Source: Bacteroidales bacterium (GTDB lineage Bacteria > Bacteroidota > Bacteroidia > Bacteroidales > Muribaculaceae). From it: a DNA stretch of 14,054 nt. The notes below the pieces were generated by a model that did no database searches, had not been told where the DNA came from, and saw only the letters and a program-made list of their open reading frames with translations. Location: positions 1 through 14,054 of the forward strand of contig JAUNCU010000064.1 in the NCBI GenBank assembly GCA_030526455.1, given 5' to 3'. The position numbers were made by a program, and so were the translations under genes. Each line of letters begins with the position of its first letter. Within the stretch, counting starts at the first letter, position 1. Of this stretch, positions 6,455 through 13,968 are shown piece by piece.

Positions 6455-6486
6455 TTTGCATATGTCGCCGATTTTTTCTATTTTTG
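6455..6486 (+). promoter_or_regulatory. Promoter of the START-like gene
   Basis: TTTG (6455-6458) and TATTTTTG (6479-6486) are separated by exactly 20 nt, matching the Bacteroidota promoter consensus in full. Transcription should begin near 6493, about 17 nt before the ATG at 6510. The sequence ATGCAGTTT occurs at 6444-6452, touching the upstream box, and again 30 bp upstream at 6414-6422, which could mark an operator. Confidence 0.8.
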
Positions 6487-6509
6487 GAAAACTAACATGA
6501 AGACCTGCT

Positions 6510-6896
6510 ATGGCTAAAATAAAATTTGTGGTCGAATACGACTTTGAAAACGTGCCATTGTCGCTCCTCTGGCAATTTTTATATACGAATCAGGGCCTCG
6601 AAACATGGTATGCCGACGAGGTGACCAACGTCGACAAGGACTACACCATCGTGTGGGACGGAGATGCTCACGAGGCTTCGCTGCTCACCATGCGCCAAGG
6701 GTCGCACATCCGTTTTCACTGGAAAGCCGACGGCGACGAACCCACTTTCTTCGAGATGCGCATCCTTGTGTCGGAACTCACCCAGGGACGCACACTCAAG
6801 ATCACCGACTTCGCCTCCGACGAAGAAGAAGTGAAAGACTTCACCGAGTTGTGGAACAACTCCGTCGACCAACTGAAGAAAAATCTCGGCATCTGA
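6510..6896 (+). CDS. START-like (SRPBCC-fold) domain protein
   Basis: The 128-aa acidic protein has no signal peptide and should be cytoplasmic. It resembles the small Bacteroidota START-like (AHSA1-related) family: an N-terminal strand (KIKFVVEYDFENVP), a Trp-containing helix (LLWQFLYTNQGLETWYAD), then alternating strands with the GSHIRFHWKAD and EMRILVSELTQGRTLKITDFA segments, and a long C-terminal helix (from about 108) as expected for the helix-grip fold. SRPBCC proteins bind hydrophobic ligands or act as chaperone co-factors; no ligand can be named here. It has its own promoter at 6455-6486 and a strong hairpin 14 nt after its stop. The next gene, an LptF/LptG permease, has a separate promoter, so co-function is only suggested by adjacency. 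Confidence 0.85.
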   Translation: MAKIKFVVEYDFENVPLSLLWQFLYTNQGLETWYADEVTNVDKDYTIVWDGDAHEASLLTMRQGSHIRFHWKADGDEPTFFEMRILVSELTQGRTLKITDFASDEEEVKDFTELWNNSVDQLKKNLGI

Positions 6897-6909
6897 CGCA
6901 GTGGCTCAG

Positions 6910-6943
6910 CCCTTCGGCGAGGTGACGCATCTTGCCGAGAGGG
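6910..6943 (+). terminator. Strong 3' hairpin after the START-like gene, no T-tail
   Basis: CCCTTCGGCGAG (6910-6921) pairs with CTTGCCGAGAGGG (6931-6943) through 12 base pairs with one bulged G and one G-T pair, closing a 9-nt loop. It starts 14 nt after the stop codon. No T-run follows (TGTGCTGTGG), so it may stabilise the 3' end or act in a factor-dependent terminator. Confidence 0.45.
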
Positions 6944-6966
6944 TGTGCTGTGGGGCTATCGGACCT

Positions 6967-6993
6967 CTCAGACTTCTCAGACTTCTCAGACTT
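6967..6993 (+). repeat. Perfect 9-bp tandem repeat, three copies
   Basis: CTCAGACTT occurs three times head-to-tail without a mismatch, in the 252-bp gap between the START-like gene and the permease gene. The repeat sits between the hairpin at 6910-6943 and the permease promoter. The unit length is a multiple of three, but the short open frame across it (6901-7095) does not look like a real protein. Confidence 0.85.
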
Positions 6994-7088
6994 AAAAAAC
7001 TCTTACTTTGCTTATATTTTCTCTGGGGCATTGGCGCCATGAATAGATGCCTTGAGTGGGGGTGTGGGGTAGTTTATTTCTGTAATTA

Positions 7089-7120
7089 TTCGTGATTGAG
7101 CAAAATTATTATTAAATTTG
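7089..7120 (+). promoter_or_regulatory. Promoter of the LptF/LptG permease gene
   Basis: TAAATTTG (7113-7120) is an exact Bacteroidota -7 box; 20 nt upstream is TTCG (7089-7092), one mismatch from TTTG. The expected start near 7127 gives a leader of about 22 nt before the ATG at 7149. Confidence 0.7.
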
Positions 7121-7148
7121 CAGTCAATTTCATTCTACACTCAATCTT

Positions 7149-9077
7149 ATGCTTGGAATAAAGAGACTAAATACGTTTATGCTGCAGACTTTTCTTCCTC
7201 AGTTCTGCATGACTTTTTTTATCGTACTCTTTATTCTGCTGATGCAATTCCTGTTTCGCTACATCAACGACTTGGTGGGTCGTGGCCTCGAAATGCATGT
7301 TCTAGCCGAACTGTTTTTCTACGCCGCGCTCTCGTTTATTCCCATGGCGTTGCCGCTGGCGATTCTGCTGGCATCGCTCATGACCTTCGGCAACCTGGGC
7401 GAACACGTGGAACTCACGGCACTCAAGTCGGCGGGCATCTCGCTGGTGAGGGTGATGCAGAGTCTCATTATATTTATTGTGACGGTGGCTGTGGGCGCCT
7501 TCTTCTTCCAAAACGATGTGCTGCCGCAGACGCAGGTGAAGATGTACACGCTGCTTTTTTCGGCGCGCCAAACTTCGCTCTCGCTCGAAATCACCAAGGG
7601 CACCATCAACAGCCAGATACCCGGCTACAACGTGTACGTGAAAGACAAGAACCCTAAGACTGGCATGCTCTACGACGTGATTATCTACGGTGTGGACCAG
7701 CCTTCGGCCTATCCTCGCATCGTCACCGCCGACTCGGGTATGCTCAGCACCACCAAGGATGAGAAACACATTTTGCTGAAACTCTATCGCGGCAACTGGT
7801 ATGAAGACGTGAAGCAAGGCAACGGCAGTTTTGGCAAGGAGATGTACAGGCGTGAATCTTTCCACGACAAGGAAATCATGATTCCTTACGATGCCACCTT
7901 CAAGCGCATGGACGACAACAACATGCGTTCGCAATACATCGGTAAAAACATCAAGGAACTCGTGCACACCATCGACTCGGTGCAGCGCAAGGTGGACTCC
8001 ATAGGCGTGACCATCGCCAACGAACTAAAGGCGTCGCCCATGTGTGGCGTGCAGGCCTACCAACTTTCGTATTCCGACTCGGTGCCTAAACTCCAGGCCA
8101 TGCCCGACGTGAAGATGGACCGACCCATCGATTTCGACTCCATCTACGACGCCATGTCCACCCTCGAAAGGCAGCAGGTGGTGAATTCGGCGCTCAACAC
8201 CGCCACTTCCACCATCCAGAATGCAGAATTCCGCTCTTATTCCATCAACGAGGATAATGCCCAACTCCGCCGCCATGGCATCGAATTGCAGAAGAAATTC
8301 ACGCTCTCGCTGGCGTGTCTCATCTTCTTCTTCATTGGCGCGCCACTGGGCGCCATCATCCGTAAAGGTGGCCTCGGACTTCCTATCGTGATTTCGATTA
8401 TCCTCTTCGTGATCTACTACATCATCGACAACTCAGGCTACAAGATGGCGCGCGATGGCTACTGGCCCGTGTGGCAAGGTATTTGGCTGAGTTCGGCGGT
8501 GCTGCTGCCGCTGGGTGTGTTCCTCACTTATAAGGCGGTGAACGATTCAGCCGTATTCGACCTCGACTCTTACTTGATACTCTTCCGTCGCTTCTTCGGC
8601 GGCGACCACACCCGTCATCTTGAGAAGAAGGAGATGGTGGTGGATGCCGTGGAAGACGATGTGGCCATCGCCAAGATGGAGCATGTGAAGGAAGTGTCGA
8701 CCGAGGCACTCGCCGTGTTCCGCCGTCGCCCGTCGTATGTGCAATTCTTCAAGAATATGCCTTACCACGCCACACTGCAGCACACCAGCGATGTGCTCGA
8801 GGAGTCGATTCTCTACCTCGGCAACTCCATGAACCAACTCATCATCAACAAGGCGATGGACTTCCCCTACATCTCCAACCCCTGGGTGTATCGCTTGCTG
8901 GAGAATGAAAAAATGAGCAAGGCATGTTTCTATGCCCTGCCTGTAGGCGCATGTATCTACCTCTATTCCTTCCACCAGAGAAAGAAAGTGTGTGCCCAGT
9001 TTGAGAAGGTGAACAAAGTAGCCCAGCACGTAATCGACATCGTGAACGGCGTAGACGACAACCACCAGGCACACTAA
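7149..9077 (+). CDS. LptF/LptG family permease (YjgP/YjgQ)
   Basis: Members form the membrane part of the LptB2FG ABC transporter, which extracts lipopolysaccharide from the outer leaflet of the inner membrane. The 642-aa protein has three N-terminal membrane segments (about 13-36, 55-76, 102-121), a large periplasmic region (about 125-383) expected to hold the beta-jellyroll, then three more segments (about 385-404, 410-427, 443-461). The ELTALKSAGIS segment (88-98) is the likely coupling helix that meets LptB, and GAPLGAIIRKGGLGLP (397-412) is the family signature. A C-terminal extension of about 180 residues includes a hydrophobic stretch (592-608) that could be a seventh membrane segment. 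LptF and LptG cannot be told apart here. The start at 7149 follows the promoter at 7089-7120. It converges on the CotH-like gene with only 24 bp between stops. Confidence 0.92.
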   Translation: MLGIKRLNTFMLQTFLPQFCMTFFIVLFILLMQFLFRYINDLVGRGLEMHVLAELFFYAALSFIPMALPLAILLASLMTFGNLGEHVELTALKSAGISLVRVMQSLIIFIVTVAVGAFFFQNDVLPQTQVKMYTLLFSARQTSLSLEITKGTINSQIPGYNVYVKDKNPKTGMLYDVIIYGVDQPSAYPRIVTADSGMLSTTKDEKHILLKLYRGNWYEDVKQGNGSFGKEMYRRESFHDKEIMIPYDATFKRMDDNNMRSQYIGKNIKELVHTIDSVQRKVDSIGVTIANELKASPMCGVQAYQLSYSDSVPKLQAMPDVKMDRPIDFDSIYDAMSTLERQQVVNSALNTATSTIQNAEFRSYSINEDNAQLRRHGIELQKKFTLSLACLIFFFIGAPLGAIIRKGGLGLPIVISIILFVIYYIIDNSGYKMARDGYWPVWQGIWLSSAVLLPLGVFLTYKAVNDSAVFDLDSYLILFRRFFGGDHTRHLEKKEMVVDAVEDDVAIAKMEHVKEVSTEALAVFRRRPSYVQFFKNMPYHATLQHTSDVLEESILYLGNSMNQLIINKAMDFPYISNPWVYRLLENEKMSKACFYALPVGACIYLYSFHQRKKVCAQFEKVNKVAQHVIDIVNGVDDNHQAH

Positions 9078-9101
9078 TCCCTCATTCTCCCCAAGATACT
9101 T

Positions 9102-11531
9102 TTAGATTTTCACCTTGGCTGTAGTTTTTTGGCCCGAAAGTGATGTGGATGTTACGATGTAGATGCCATGTGGCAGCGTGGCTGATGCCTTGAAATCATT
9201 GCAAACAATATTCTTTACGATACGGCCCGTGCAATCGTTTATGGTCAGTTGCCTAATGCCGTGAACTGATTCGGCTTGCACGCTGTTGCCGATAGAAAAA
9301 ATGCGTACAGTCGCTTCTTCGCTAGAGGTGATTTCGTTGATGGCCGACGACTCCACTGCTTCAAATGCGATGCTCGCCATGTTGGCAGCCACTTCCAGTT
9401 CAATATTCGGCGTGTTATATACTTTCGTACGTTTGCTGCCGTTGCCGTAGGTGATGGTTGCTTTCCATGTCATGCCAGGCTGCGCGTCAAGTTTTATTGT
9501 GCGGCCCAAATAATAGTAGCCGATGTAGTCGGGCTGTGTGAGTGTGGTACCGTTGAATGCCACGGTGGTTTCGTTGGGGTTGATAGAAACGGGCACTGGC
9601 GCTCCAAGTGAGAAATAGTCGCTCATGATGCCGTACAGGCGAGCGGTGCGATCGGCGCACCACTTGGCCAGGTCGTCGAGTTTGCCGTTGAAATCGTCGT
9701 GCGAGATGGGTATGTTGTAGTGTGCGATGTGGTGGGGATATTCAGCGTTGAGTTGGCTACGCATTTCCTCAATCAGGTTTTTCGTCACGCTTTCACGCAG
9801 GAAGTCGCCCAGATACACCGTGAATTTGTCGGTCATATAGTCAACAAACTCAGGGAAACCGCACATCACTTGAAAGAGTTTCACTGCCTCGGGTCGGTTG
9901 CCTTCGTCGGTGTCGGAGGCATGTGATCCCGTGCGCAGAATCGTGCTGAAGTACACCTTATGGGTAGGATTCATCGCCATGAAGTCCTCGTCTTTCACCA
10001 GCATGCGCCATTTCCCGCCTTCAGCCCTGCGCCGCCACATCACCATATTGTTGCCGGGGTAGTCGGTATTGGCGGCCCATGAATTGAGGATGAAGGTGTT
10101 GGCGAAGTTTTCCACATCGATGGCGTCGCACATTTGCTCGTATGTGGGGCCGCTGTTGTAGAGTTGCACCAGTTGGTTGTAGTTGTTCCAAGTTCCGGCT
10201 TTCAGTTCGTTCCAGTTTTCCACCATGTCGATGTCTTCGAGTCCGTCGTAGTTCGACTCGATGTTGTCCTCGTTACTTCGTTCGCGCAGCGAGTAGATGC
10301 CCGCGTATTTGCCATTGATGTAGCAAATGGTGGGCTGATAGGCTTGCCAGTCGAGGTTGCTGATGTGGCGGGCGAAGAGCGTCTGGGTGAGCGCGTCGTT
10401 GATGCGTGCGCCGGCGAAGTTGTTGCCCCCATTGCGCAGCACGAACGACTTGTATTCGTCGATGCCAGGGCGGTCGGTCCAGAAGTTGTATTTGTAGCGT
10501 TTCGTGCCGAATCGTTTGTTGGCATAGAAAGCCATCGACTTCTGCGCCAGATTTCTCGTCCATCCGCCATGAATGCGGAATTCCCCCAGTTGGCTGATGG
10601 TGGCAGTGCCTTCTTCGGTGGGGAAATACTCCACATACACAGGTCGACGCCAGTCTTGTAGGAAATTCTCGCCCACGAAAATGCCCATCTCGGGGTCGGA
10701 GATGTATTTTGGGTCGGTGATGATAGAAAACACTGGCAGCGAGTAGCCGCGGCCGTGCACGAGATAAGACCGTGTCACTGCCATGGGCGAGGGCATGGTG
10801 GGTGAAATGAGTTTTGCCCGAATCACTTCCGACGCGTTGCTGTATTTGCTGAACTTTCCTCCTGTCACAGCGTTGGCGATGGTGGGTTCTGCACCGTTGG
10901 TGGTCACGCACAGCACTGCGTCTTCGGGCGCGCCTTCGGGAATGGTTACCGTGATGGTGCGGTAACGCGAGTTGCGAAACAGGATTTGGCTTTCTGCCGA
11001 GAATACGGGGTCGGGGAGTACACCGCTCGCCAGTGGGCTGGCGTTAGGTGCCCCCGGCGTGGGATTCACTTCGTAGCCCCACTTGGTGCTGTTTTCCGTT
11101 TCTCGTCCGTAGGCCACATTGGGTGCGGGCTGTTTCTTGAGCGTCACTTGGTCGATAATCTCCTTTTGCGGATTAAAGAGGTAGAGTGTGCCTTTGCCGC
11201 TGTCCACACGGTAGTTGATGTGGTTGGTTCTCACGGTCTTGTCGCAATAGAGCATGATGAACGTCTCTGGGCGAGCCACCACGCTGCCGTTGATGGCCAC
11301 CGCCTCATCGTAGTTCGTGGTTTGCCCAATGCGGTATCCACCCATGCGGAAGGTGCGGTCGCCACTATAGTAGAGTTCTACCCAAGAGTCGGGAAACTCG
11401 TTGTCGACGTACACGCCGTCGATATTCGATTGCATCACCTCGTTGATGGTCATTTCCTGTGCCGCGGCCGAGATGGCGGCAGTAAGCATCACCACCGAGG
11501 TGAGAATTGATTTGCGATGGATTGTTTTCAT
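9102..11531 (-). CDS. Secreted CotH-kinase-like protein with lamin-tail and probable T9SS sorting domains
   Basis: An 809-aa secreted multidomain protein. A signal peptide (residues 1-24, basic start, hydrophobic core, Ala-Ala-Ala at the end) precedes a lamin-tail-like beta domain (about 26-165, INEVMQSN and WVELYYSG). Next is a region like the chitobiase C-terminal domain (about 173-258, VTTNGAEPT). A CotH-kinase-like domain follows (about 265-640) with FRIHGG (318-323), VLRNGGNNF (364-372), INGKYAGIYSLRERS (405-419), NNMVMWRR (494-501) and KWRMLVKDEDF (507-517). Asp514/Asp516 in KDED match the position of the metal-binding DxD of CotH kinases. A beta region (645-730) and a C-terminal module (about 738-809, CTGRIVKN then LPHGIYIVTS) resembling T9SS sorting domains end the protein. 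CotH proteins phosphorylate secreted proteins in spore formers; the substrate here is unknown. Confidence 0.9.
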   Translation of the reverse strand: MKTIHRKSILTSVVMLTAAISAAAQEMTINEVMQSNIDGVYVDNEFPDSWVELYYSGDRTFRMGGYRIGQTTNYDEAVAINGSVVARPETFIMLYCDKTVRTNHINYRVDSGKGTLYLFNPQKEIIDQVTLKKQPAPNVAYGRETENSTKWGYEVNPTPGAPNASPLASGVLPDPVFSAESQILFRNSRYRTITVTIPEGAPEDAVLCVTTNGAEPTIANAVTGGKFSKYSNASEVIRAKLISPTMPSPMAVTRSYLVHGRGYSLPVFSIITDPKYISDPEMGIFVGENFLQDWRRPVYVEYFPTEEGTATISQLGEFRIHGGWTRNLAQKSMAFYANKRFGTKRYKYNFWTDRPGIDEYKSFVLRNGGNNFAGARINDALTQTLFARHISNLDWQAYQPTICYINGKYAGIYSLRERSNEDNIESNYDGLEDIDMVENWNELKAGTWNNYNQLVQLYNSGPTYEQMCDAIDVENFANTFILNSWAANTDYPGNNMVMWRRRAEGGKWRMLVKDEDFMAMNPTHKVYFSTILRTGSHASDTDEGNRPEAVKLFQVMCGFPEFVDYMTDKFTVYLGDFLRESVTKNLIEEMRSQLNAEYPHHIAHYNIPISHDDFNGKLDDLAKWCADRTARLYGIMSDYFSLGAPVPVSINPNETTVAFNGTTLTQPDYIGYYYLGRTIKLDAQPGMTWKATITYGNGSKRTKVYNTPNIELEVAANMASIAFEAVESSAINEITSSEEATVRIFSIGNSVQAESVHGIRQLTINDCTGRIVKNIVCNDFKASATLPHGIYIVTSTSLSGQKTTAKVKI

Positions 11532-11556
11532 AATGCGCCGAAAAAATTATTTTATA

Positions 11557-11587
11557 CAAATATATTTAAAATCTCGCGTTTCGCATA
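11557..11587 (-). promoter_or_regulatory. Promoter of the CotH-like gene
   Basis: On the minus strand TATATTTG (11564-11557) is an exact TAnnTTTG box, with TATG (11587-11584, one mismatch to TTTG) 19 nt upstream. It lies 25 nt before the ATG at 11531. Confidence 0.6.
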
Positions 11588-11765
11588 TATAGAATGTTGC
11601 AGGTGCGATTTATTCTCATTTTTTGGTGCGATAGTGCTATTTTCGGGGGGTCGATATGGAGCCGATGCTGCCTCCCTTTTCAGAAAAAACGGCTTATTCT
11701 TGTGGAATATGGTGGGTAATTCGTTTTTTTTGTGTAATTTTATGATTGAAATTCATGAGACCAAT
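11588..11765. other. Divergent intergenic region between CotH-like gene and lipoprotein gene
   Basis: This stretch carries two direct copies of GGTGCGAT (11602-11609 and 11625-11632), a G-run (GGGGGG near 11645-11650) and T-rich sequence before the lipoprotein gene. I found no good Bacteroidota promoter for the plus-strand cluster; the nearest -7-like matches (TATTCTTG at 11695-11702, TATGATTG at 11741-11748) each have one mismatch and no well-spaced upstream box. Confidence 0.5.
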
Positions 11766-12590
11766 ATGATACGCAAAACAATACCTTTATTGATGGGGTG
11801 CATGCTGATGCTTGCGCTCGTTGTGGGCTGTGGAAAATCGGAAGGCACTGCGGCTGAAAATGACTCTGTTACGTTCGTCGCTAAGAAAGTGACCGACACC
11901 ACCTCGTTTAAGCGAAGCAATGGCGAACTCTGCAAGGTGCTGGTGGAGGCCGATGTGGCAATTCCCGACAAATACGCGGGTAAGGCGGTGGACGCTAAGT
12001 TTGTGAAACTTTTCTCTACCACGGTGCTCAGCGGTGCCGACAGTTTGAGCATCGACGAGGCTGTGGCCCAACTCGTGCAAGACAAACTCTGCGCCAACAA
12101 GGCCGAAGACATCGACGACACGGAAGAAGACGACGCCTTGGCTACTTCCAATGTGTCCATCAAAATCAAGGTATATCCCGTCTACAACCACCAGGGCGTG
12201 CTCACGATGTGTGTGGAAGAGAATGTGGCGAAAGACGGTGTGCCATCCGTAGCGCATCGCTATCACAATTTCTCGATGGAGAACATGGCAGTGGTCGACT
12301 TGGAGCAGTTTGAAGAAAATGCCTTCGCCGACATGGCCCTGCTGCTGCAAAACAAACTCATGGAGCAAAACAAGGTGAAGACGCCCGAGGAACTGAGTAG
12401 CCTCGGCTTCTTCGACATCTATAACCTCACCGTGACCTCTAATTTCTACTTCACAGCCGATGGCATCGTGTGGAGTTATCGCCCGCAGGAACTCACTGTC
12501 GACGCCAATACCGAACCCACCATCCTCGTGCCGTTTGCCGATTTGGTGCCCTTTGTGAAGGAGGGTTCGGTGGTAGAAAAATTCATGTAA
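11766..12590 (+). CDS. RsiV-like (DUF3298) lipoprotein
   Basis: The 274-aa product begins with a lipoprotein signal peptide: MIRKT, a hydrophobic core, then the lipobox L-V-V-G-Cys with Cys22 as the lipid-attachment residue. The frame is open further upstream (to 11517, and an ATG at 11742), but the ATG at 11766 gives the best signal peptide. The mature protein fits the DUF3298/RsiV-like pattern: an N-terminal beta region (about 33-100) with charged linkers, an acidic stretch (DDTEEDD near residues 116-122), then a C-terminal half with a helix, the NFYFTADGIVWSYRPQEL segment (about 223-240) and VPFADLVPF. In Bacillus RsiV binds lysozyme; this lipoprotein lacks an anti-sigma part, so that role cannot be assumed. 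It is first in a cluster with rsmG (10-nt gap). Confidence 0.85.
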   Translation: MIRKTIPLLMGCMLMLALVVGCGKSEGTAAENDSVTFVAKKVTDTTSFKRSNGELCKVLVEADVAIPDKYAGKAVDAKFVKLFSTTVLSGADSLSIDEAVAQLVQDKLCANKAEDIDDTEEDDALATSNVSIKIKVYPVYNHQGVLTMCVEENVAKDGVPSVAHRYHNFSMENMAVVDLEQFEENAFADMALLLQNKLMEQNKVKTPEELSSLGFFDIYNLTVTSNFYFTADGIVWSYRPQELTVDANTEPTILVPFADLVPFVKEGSVVEKFM

Positions 12591-12600
12591 CAATCTGAAG

Positions 12601-13221
12601 ATGGAAGCAATAATTAAATATTTCCCCAATCTCACCGAAAAGCAACAGGAGCAATTCCGCTTGCTGGAGCAGTTGTATCCCGAGTGGAACAGCAAAATCA
12701 ATGTGATTTCGCGTAAAGACATCGAAAACCTGGAAGTGAATCACTTGCTGCACTCGCTTGGCATTGTGAAATTTGTGAACTTTCAGCCTGGCACTAAGGT
12801 GCTCGACTTGGGCACAGGTGGCGGTTTCCCCGCTATTCCGCTTGCCGTGTTCTATCCCGAGGTGCAATTTCACCTTGTGGACCGCATAGGCAAGAAACTG
12901 AAAGTGGCACAGGATGTGGCCGAGCAGGCCGGCCTCACCAATGTCACCATCCAGCATGGCGATGTGAAAGAGGTGAAGGGTAAGTTTGATTTCGTTGTGA
13001 GCCGCGCGGTGATGGATTTGGCCGATATTGTGCCACTTGTGCGCCGCCTGATTTCCACCGACAATTTCAACGCCATACCCAACGGACTCATTTGCCTCAA
13101 GGGCGGCGACTTGAGCGCCGAGGTGCAGAAATACAAAGACCAAGTGCTCATCGACGAATTGAAGAGTTATTTCAAAGAACCATTTTTCGAAACCAAAAAG
13201 GTGGTGTATCTGCCTTTGTAA
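12601..13221 (+). CDS. rsmG: 16S rRNA (guanine527-N7)-methyltransferase RsmG (GidB)
   Basis: RsmG uses S-adenosylmethionine to methylate N7 of G527 in the 530 loop of 16S rRNA; loss gives low-level streptomycin resistance in several bacteria. The 206-aa protein has normal length. The SAM-binding motif is VLDLGTGGGFPAIPLA (67-82), followed by the acidic Asp94 at the end of strand 2 (HLVDRIGKKL), the GDVKEV segment (120-125), the VVSRAV segment (132-137) and a C-terminal LICLKGGDL strand. It starts 10 nt after the lipoprotein gene and is followed by the hydrolase gene 17 nt later, so the three are probably one transcript. Confidence 0.97.
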   Translation: MEAIIKYFPNLTEKQQEQFRLLEQLYPEWNSKINVISRKDIENLEVNHLLHSLGIVKFVNFQPGTKVLDLGTGGGFPAIPLAVFYPEVQFHLVDRIGKKLKVAQDVAEQAGLTNVTIQHGDVKEVKGKFDFVVSRAVMDLADIVPLVRRLISTDNFNAIPNGLICLKGGDLSAEVQKYKDQVLIDELKSYFKEPFFETKKVVYLPL

Positions 13222-13238
13222 TACGCGCTTATAGAAAT

Positions 13239-13877
13239 ATGAAGATGCAGATGCTCAGCACCCAACTCTTTGGGGAAAACATATTTGTGATATGGGACGA
13301 GACGTCGCTCGAAGCCGCCGTGATCGACCCCGGCATGATGCGCAACGAAGAATATGAAGAACTGGAGGCTGTGATCGCCGATCGCCAGTTGAAGGTGAAA
13401 TATGTGCTGCTCACCCATGCCCACGTCGACCATGCCTGTGCGGCACGCTGGACGGCAGAGAAATTCGGCGCTGCGGTTCATGGTTCCATGCTCGACGCTA
13501 TGTGGGCAAATGCCATGCCACAGCAGGCTGAGATGTTTCATTTGCCGATACGCCCACAAGCGCTCACCATCGACCACGCGCTCGAAGAAGGGCAGGTGCT
13601 CTGCTTGGGCAATGTTGAAATTCAGGTGATTGCCACCCCTGGCCACACCGAAGGCGGACTAGTGTTTTATGCGCCCAAAGACGGTGTTGCCTTCGTGGGC
13701 GATACCATCTTCCTCGGCAGCGTGGGCCGCACCGACCTCCCTGGTGGCGACATGCGCACCCTCGTGGAAAGCATACGCACCAAAGTGTTCGCCCTGCCCG
13801 CCGAAACCGTCCTTTACCCCGGCCACGGCCCAAAAACCACAGTAGCCTACGAGCGCGAGAACAACCCTTACGCATAA
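13239..13877 (+). CDS. MBL-fold metallohydrolase, YcbL/glyoxalase II-like
   Basis: A 212-aa cytoplasmic metallo-beta-lactamase-fold hydrolase close to E. coli YcbL, a type II glyoxalase-like thioesterase (S-lactoylglutathione hydrolysis in tested relatives). All metal ligands are present: the HxHxDH motif as His60-Ala-His62-Val-Asp64-His65, His136 in TPGHTEGG, Asp155 in GDTIFLGSVGRTDLPGGD and His196 in YPGHGPKT. The C-terminal YERENNPY stretch is also typical. I start at the ATG at 13239 (MKMQMLSTQL), although the frame is open upstream to 13092 inside rsmG, because homologues begin at about this point. Since Bacteroidales often lack glutathione, the natural substrate may be another thioester. 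It ends 31 nt before a strong terminator. Confidence 0.9.
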   Translation: MKMQMLSTQLFGENIFVIWDETSLEAAVIDPGMMRNEEYEELEAVIADRQLKVKYVLLTHAHVDHACAARWTAEKFGAAVHGSMLDAMWANAMPQQAEMFHLPIRPQALTIDHALEEGQVLCLGNVEIQVIATPGHTEGGLVFYAPKDGVAFVGDTIFLGSVGRTDLPGGDMRTLVESIRTKVFALPAETVLYPGHGPKTTVAYERENNPYA

Positions 13878-13907
13878 TAAGAATTTTATTTCACTAAAAA
13901 TACAAAT

Positions 13908-13942
13908 CCCGAAGTTACCATCAAGGCATCTTCGGGCTTTTT
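13908..13942. terminator. Probable bidirectional terminator
   Basis: A 7-bp stem CCCGAAG / CTTCGGG with a 15-nt loop is followed on the plus strand by CTTTTTA. On the minus strand the same stem is followed by ATTTGTATTTTTAG. It closes the lipoprotein-rsmG-hydrolase cluster and would also terminate a minus-strand gene entering from the right. Confidence 0.75.
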
Positions 13943-13968
13943 ATTGGTATGAAAAATCGATGAACAAG

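Noticed and set aside
6901..7095. 64-codon frame in the gap after the START-like gene, spanning the 9-bp repeats
   Set aside because: The repeated Leu-Arg-Leu comes from the tandem repeat, there is no promoter or family resemblance, and the frame begins inside the hairpin region.
11517..11765. Upstream in-frame extension of the lipoprotein, including an ATG at 11742
   Set aside because: It would bury the signal peptide and lipobox behind 8 or more extra residues; the ATG at 11766 gives a normal lipoprotein signal.
11787..12722. 311-codon minus-strand frame opposite the lipoprotein and rsmG
   Set aside because: His/Phe-rich composition and no start signals; the plus-strand genes carry recognisable motifs.
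13092..13238. Upstream in-frame extension of the metallohydrolase
   Set aside because: It overlaps the conserved rsmG C-terminus, and YcbL-like proteins begin near the ATG at 13239.
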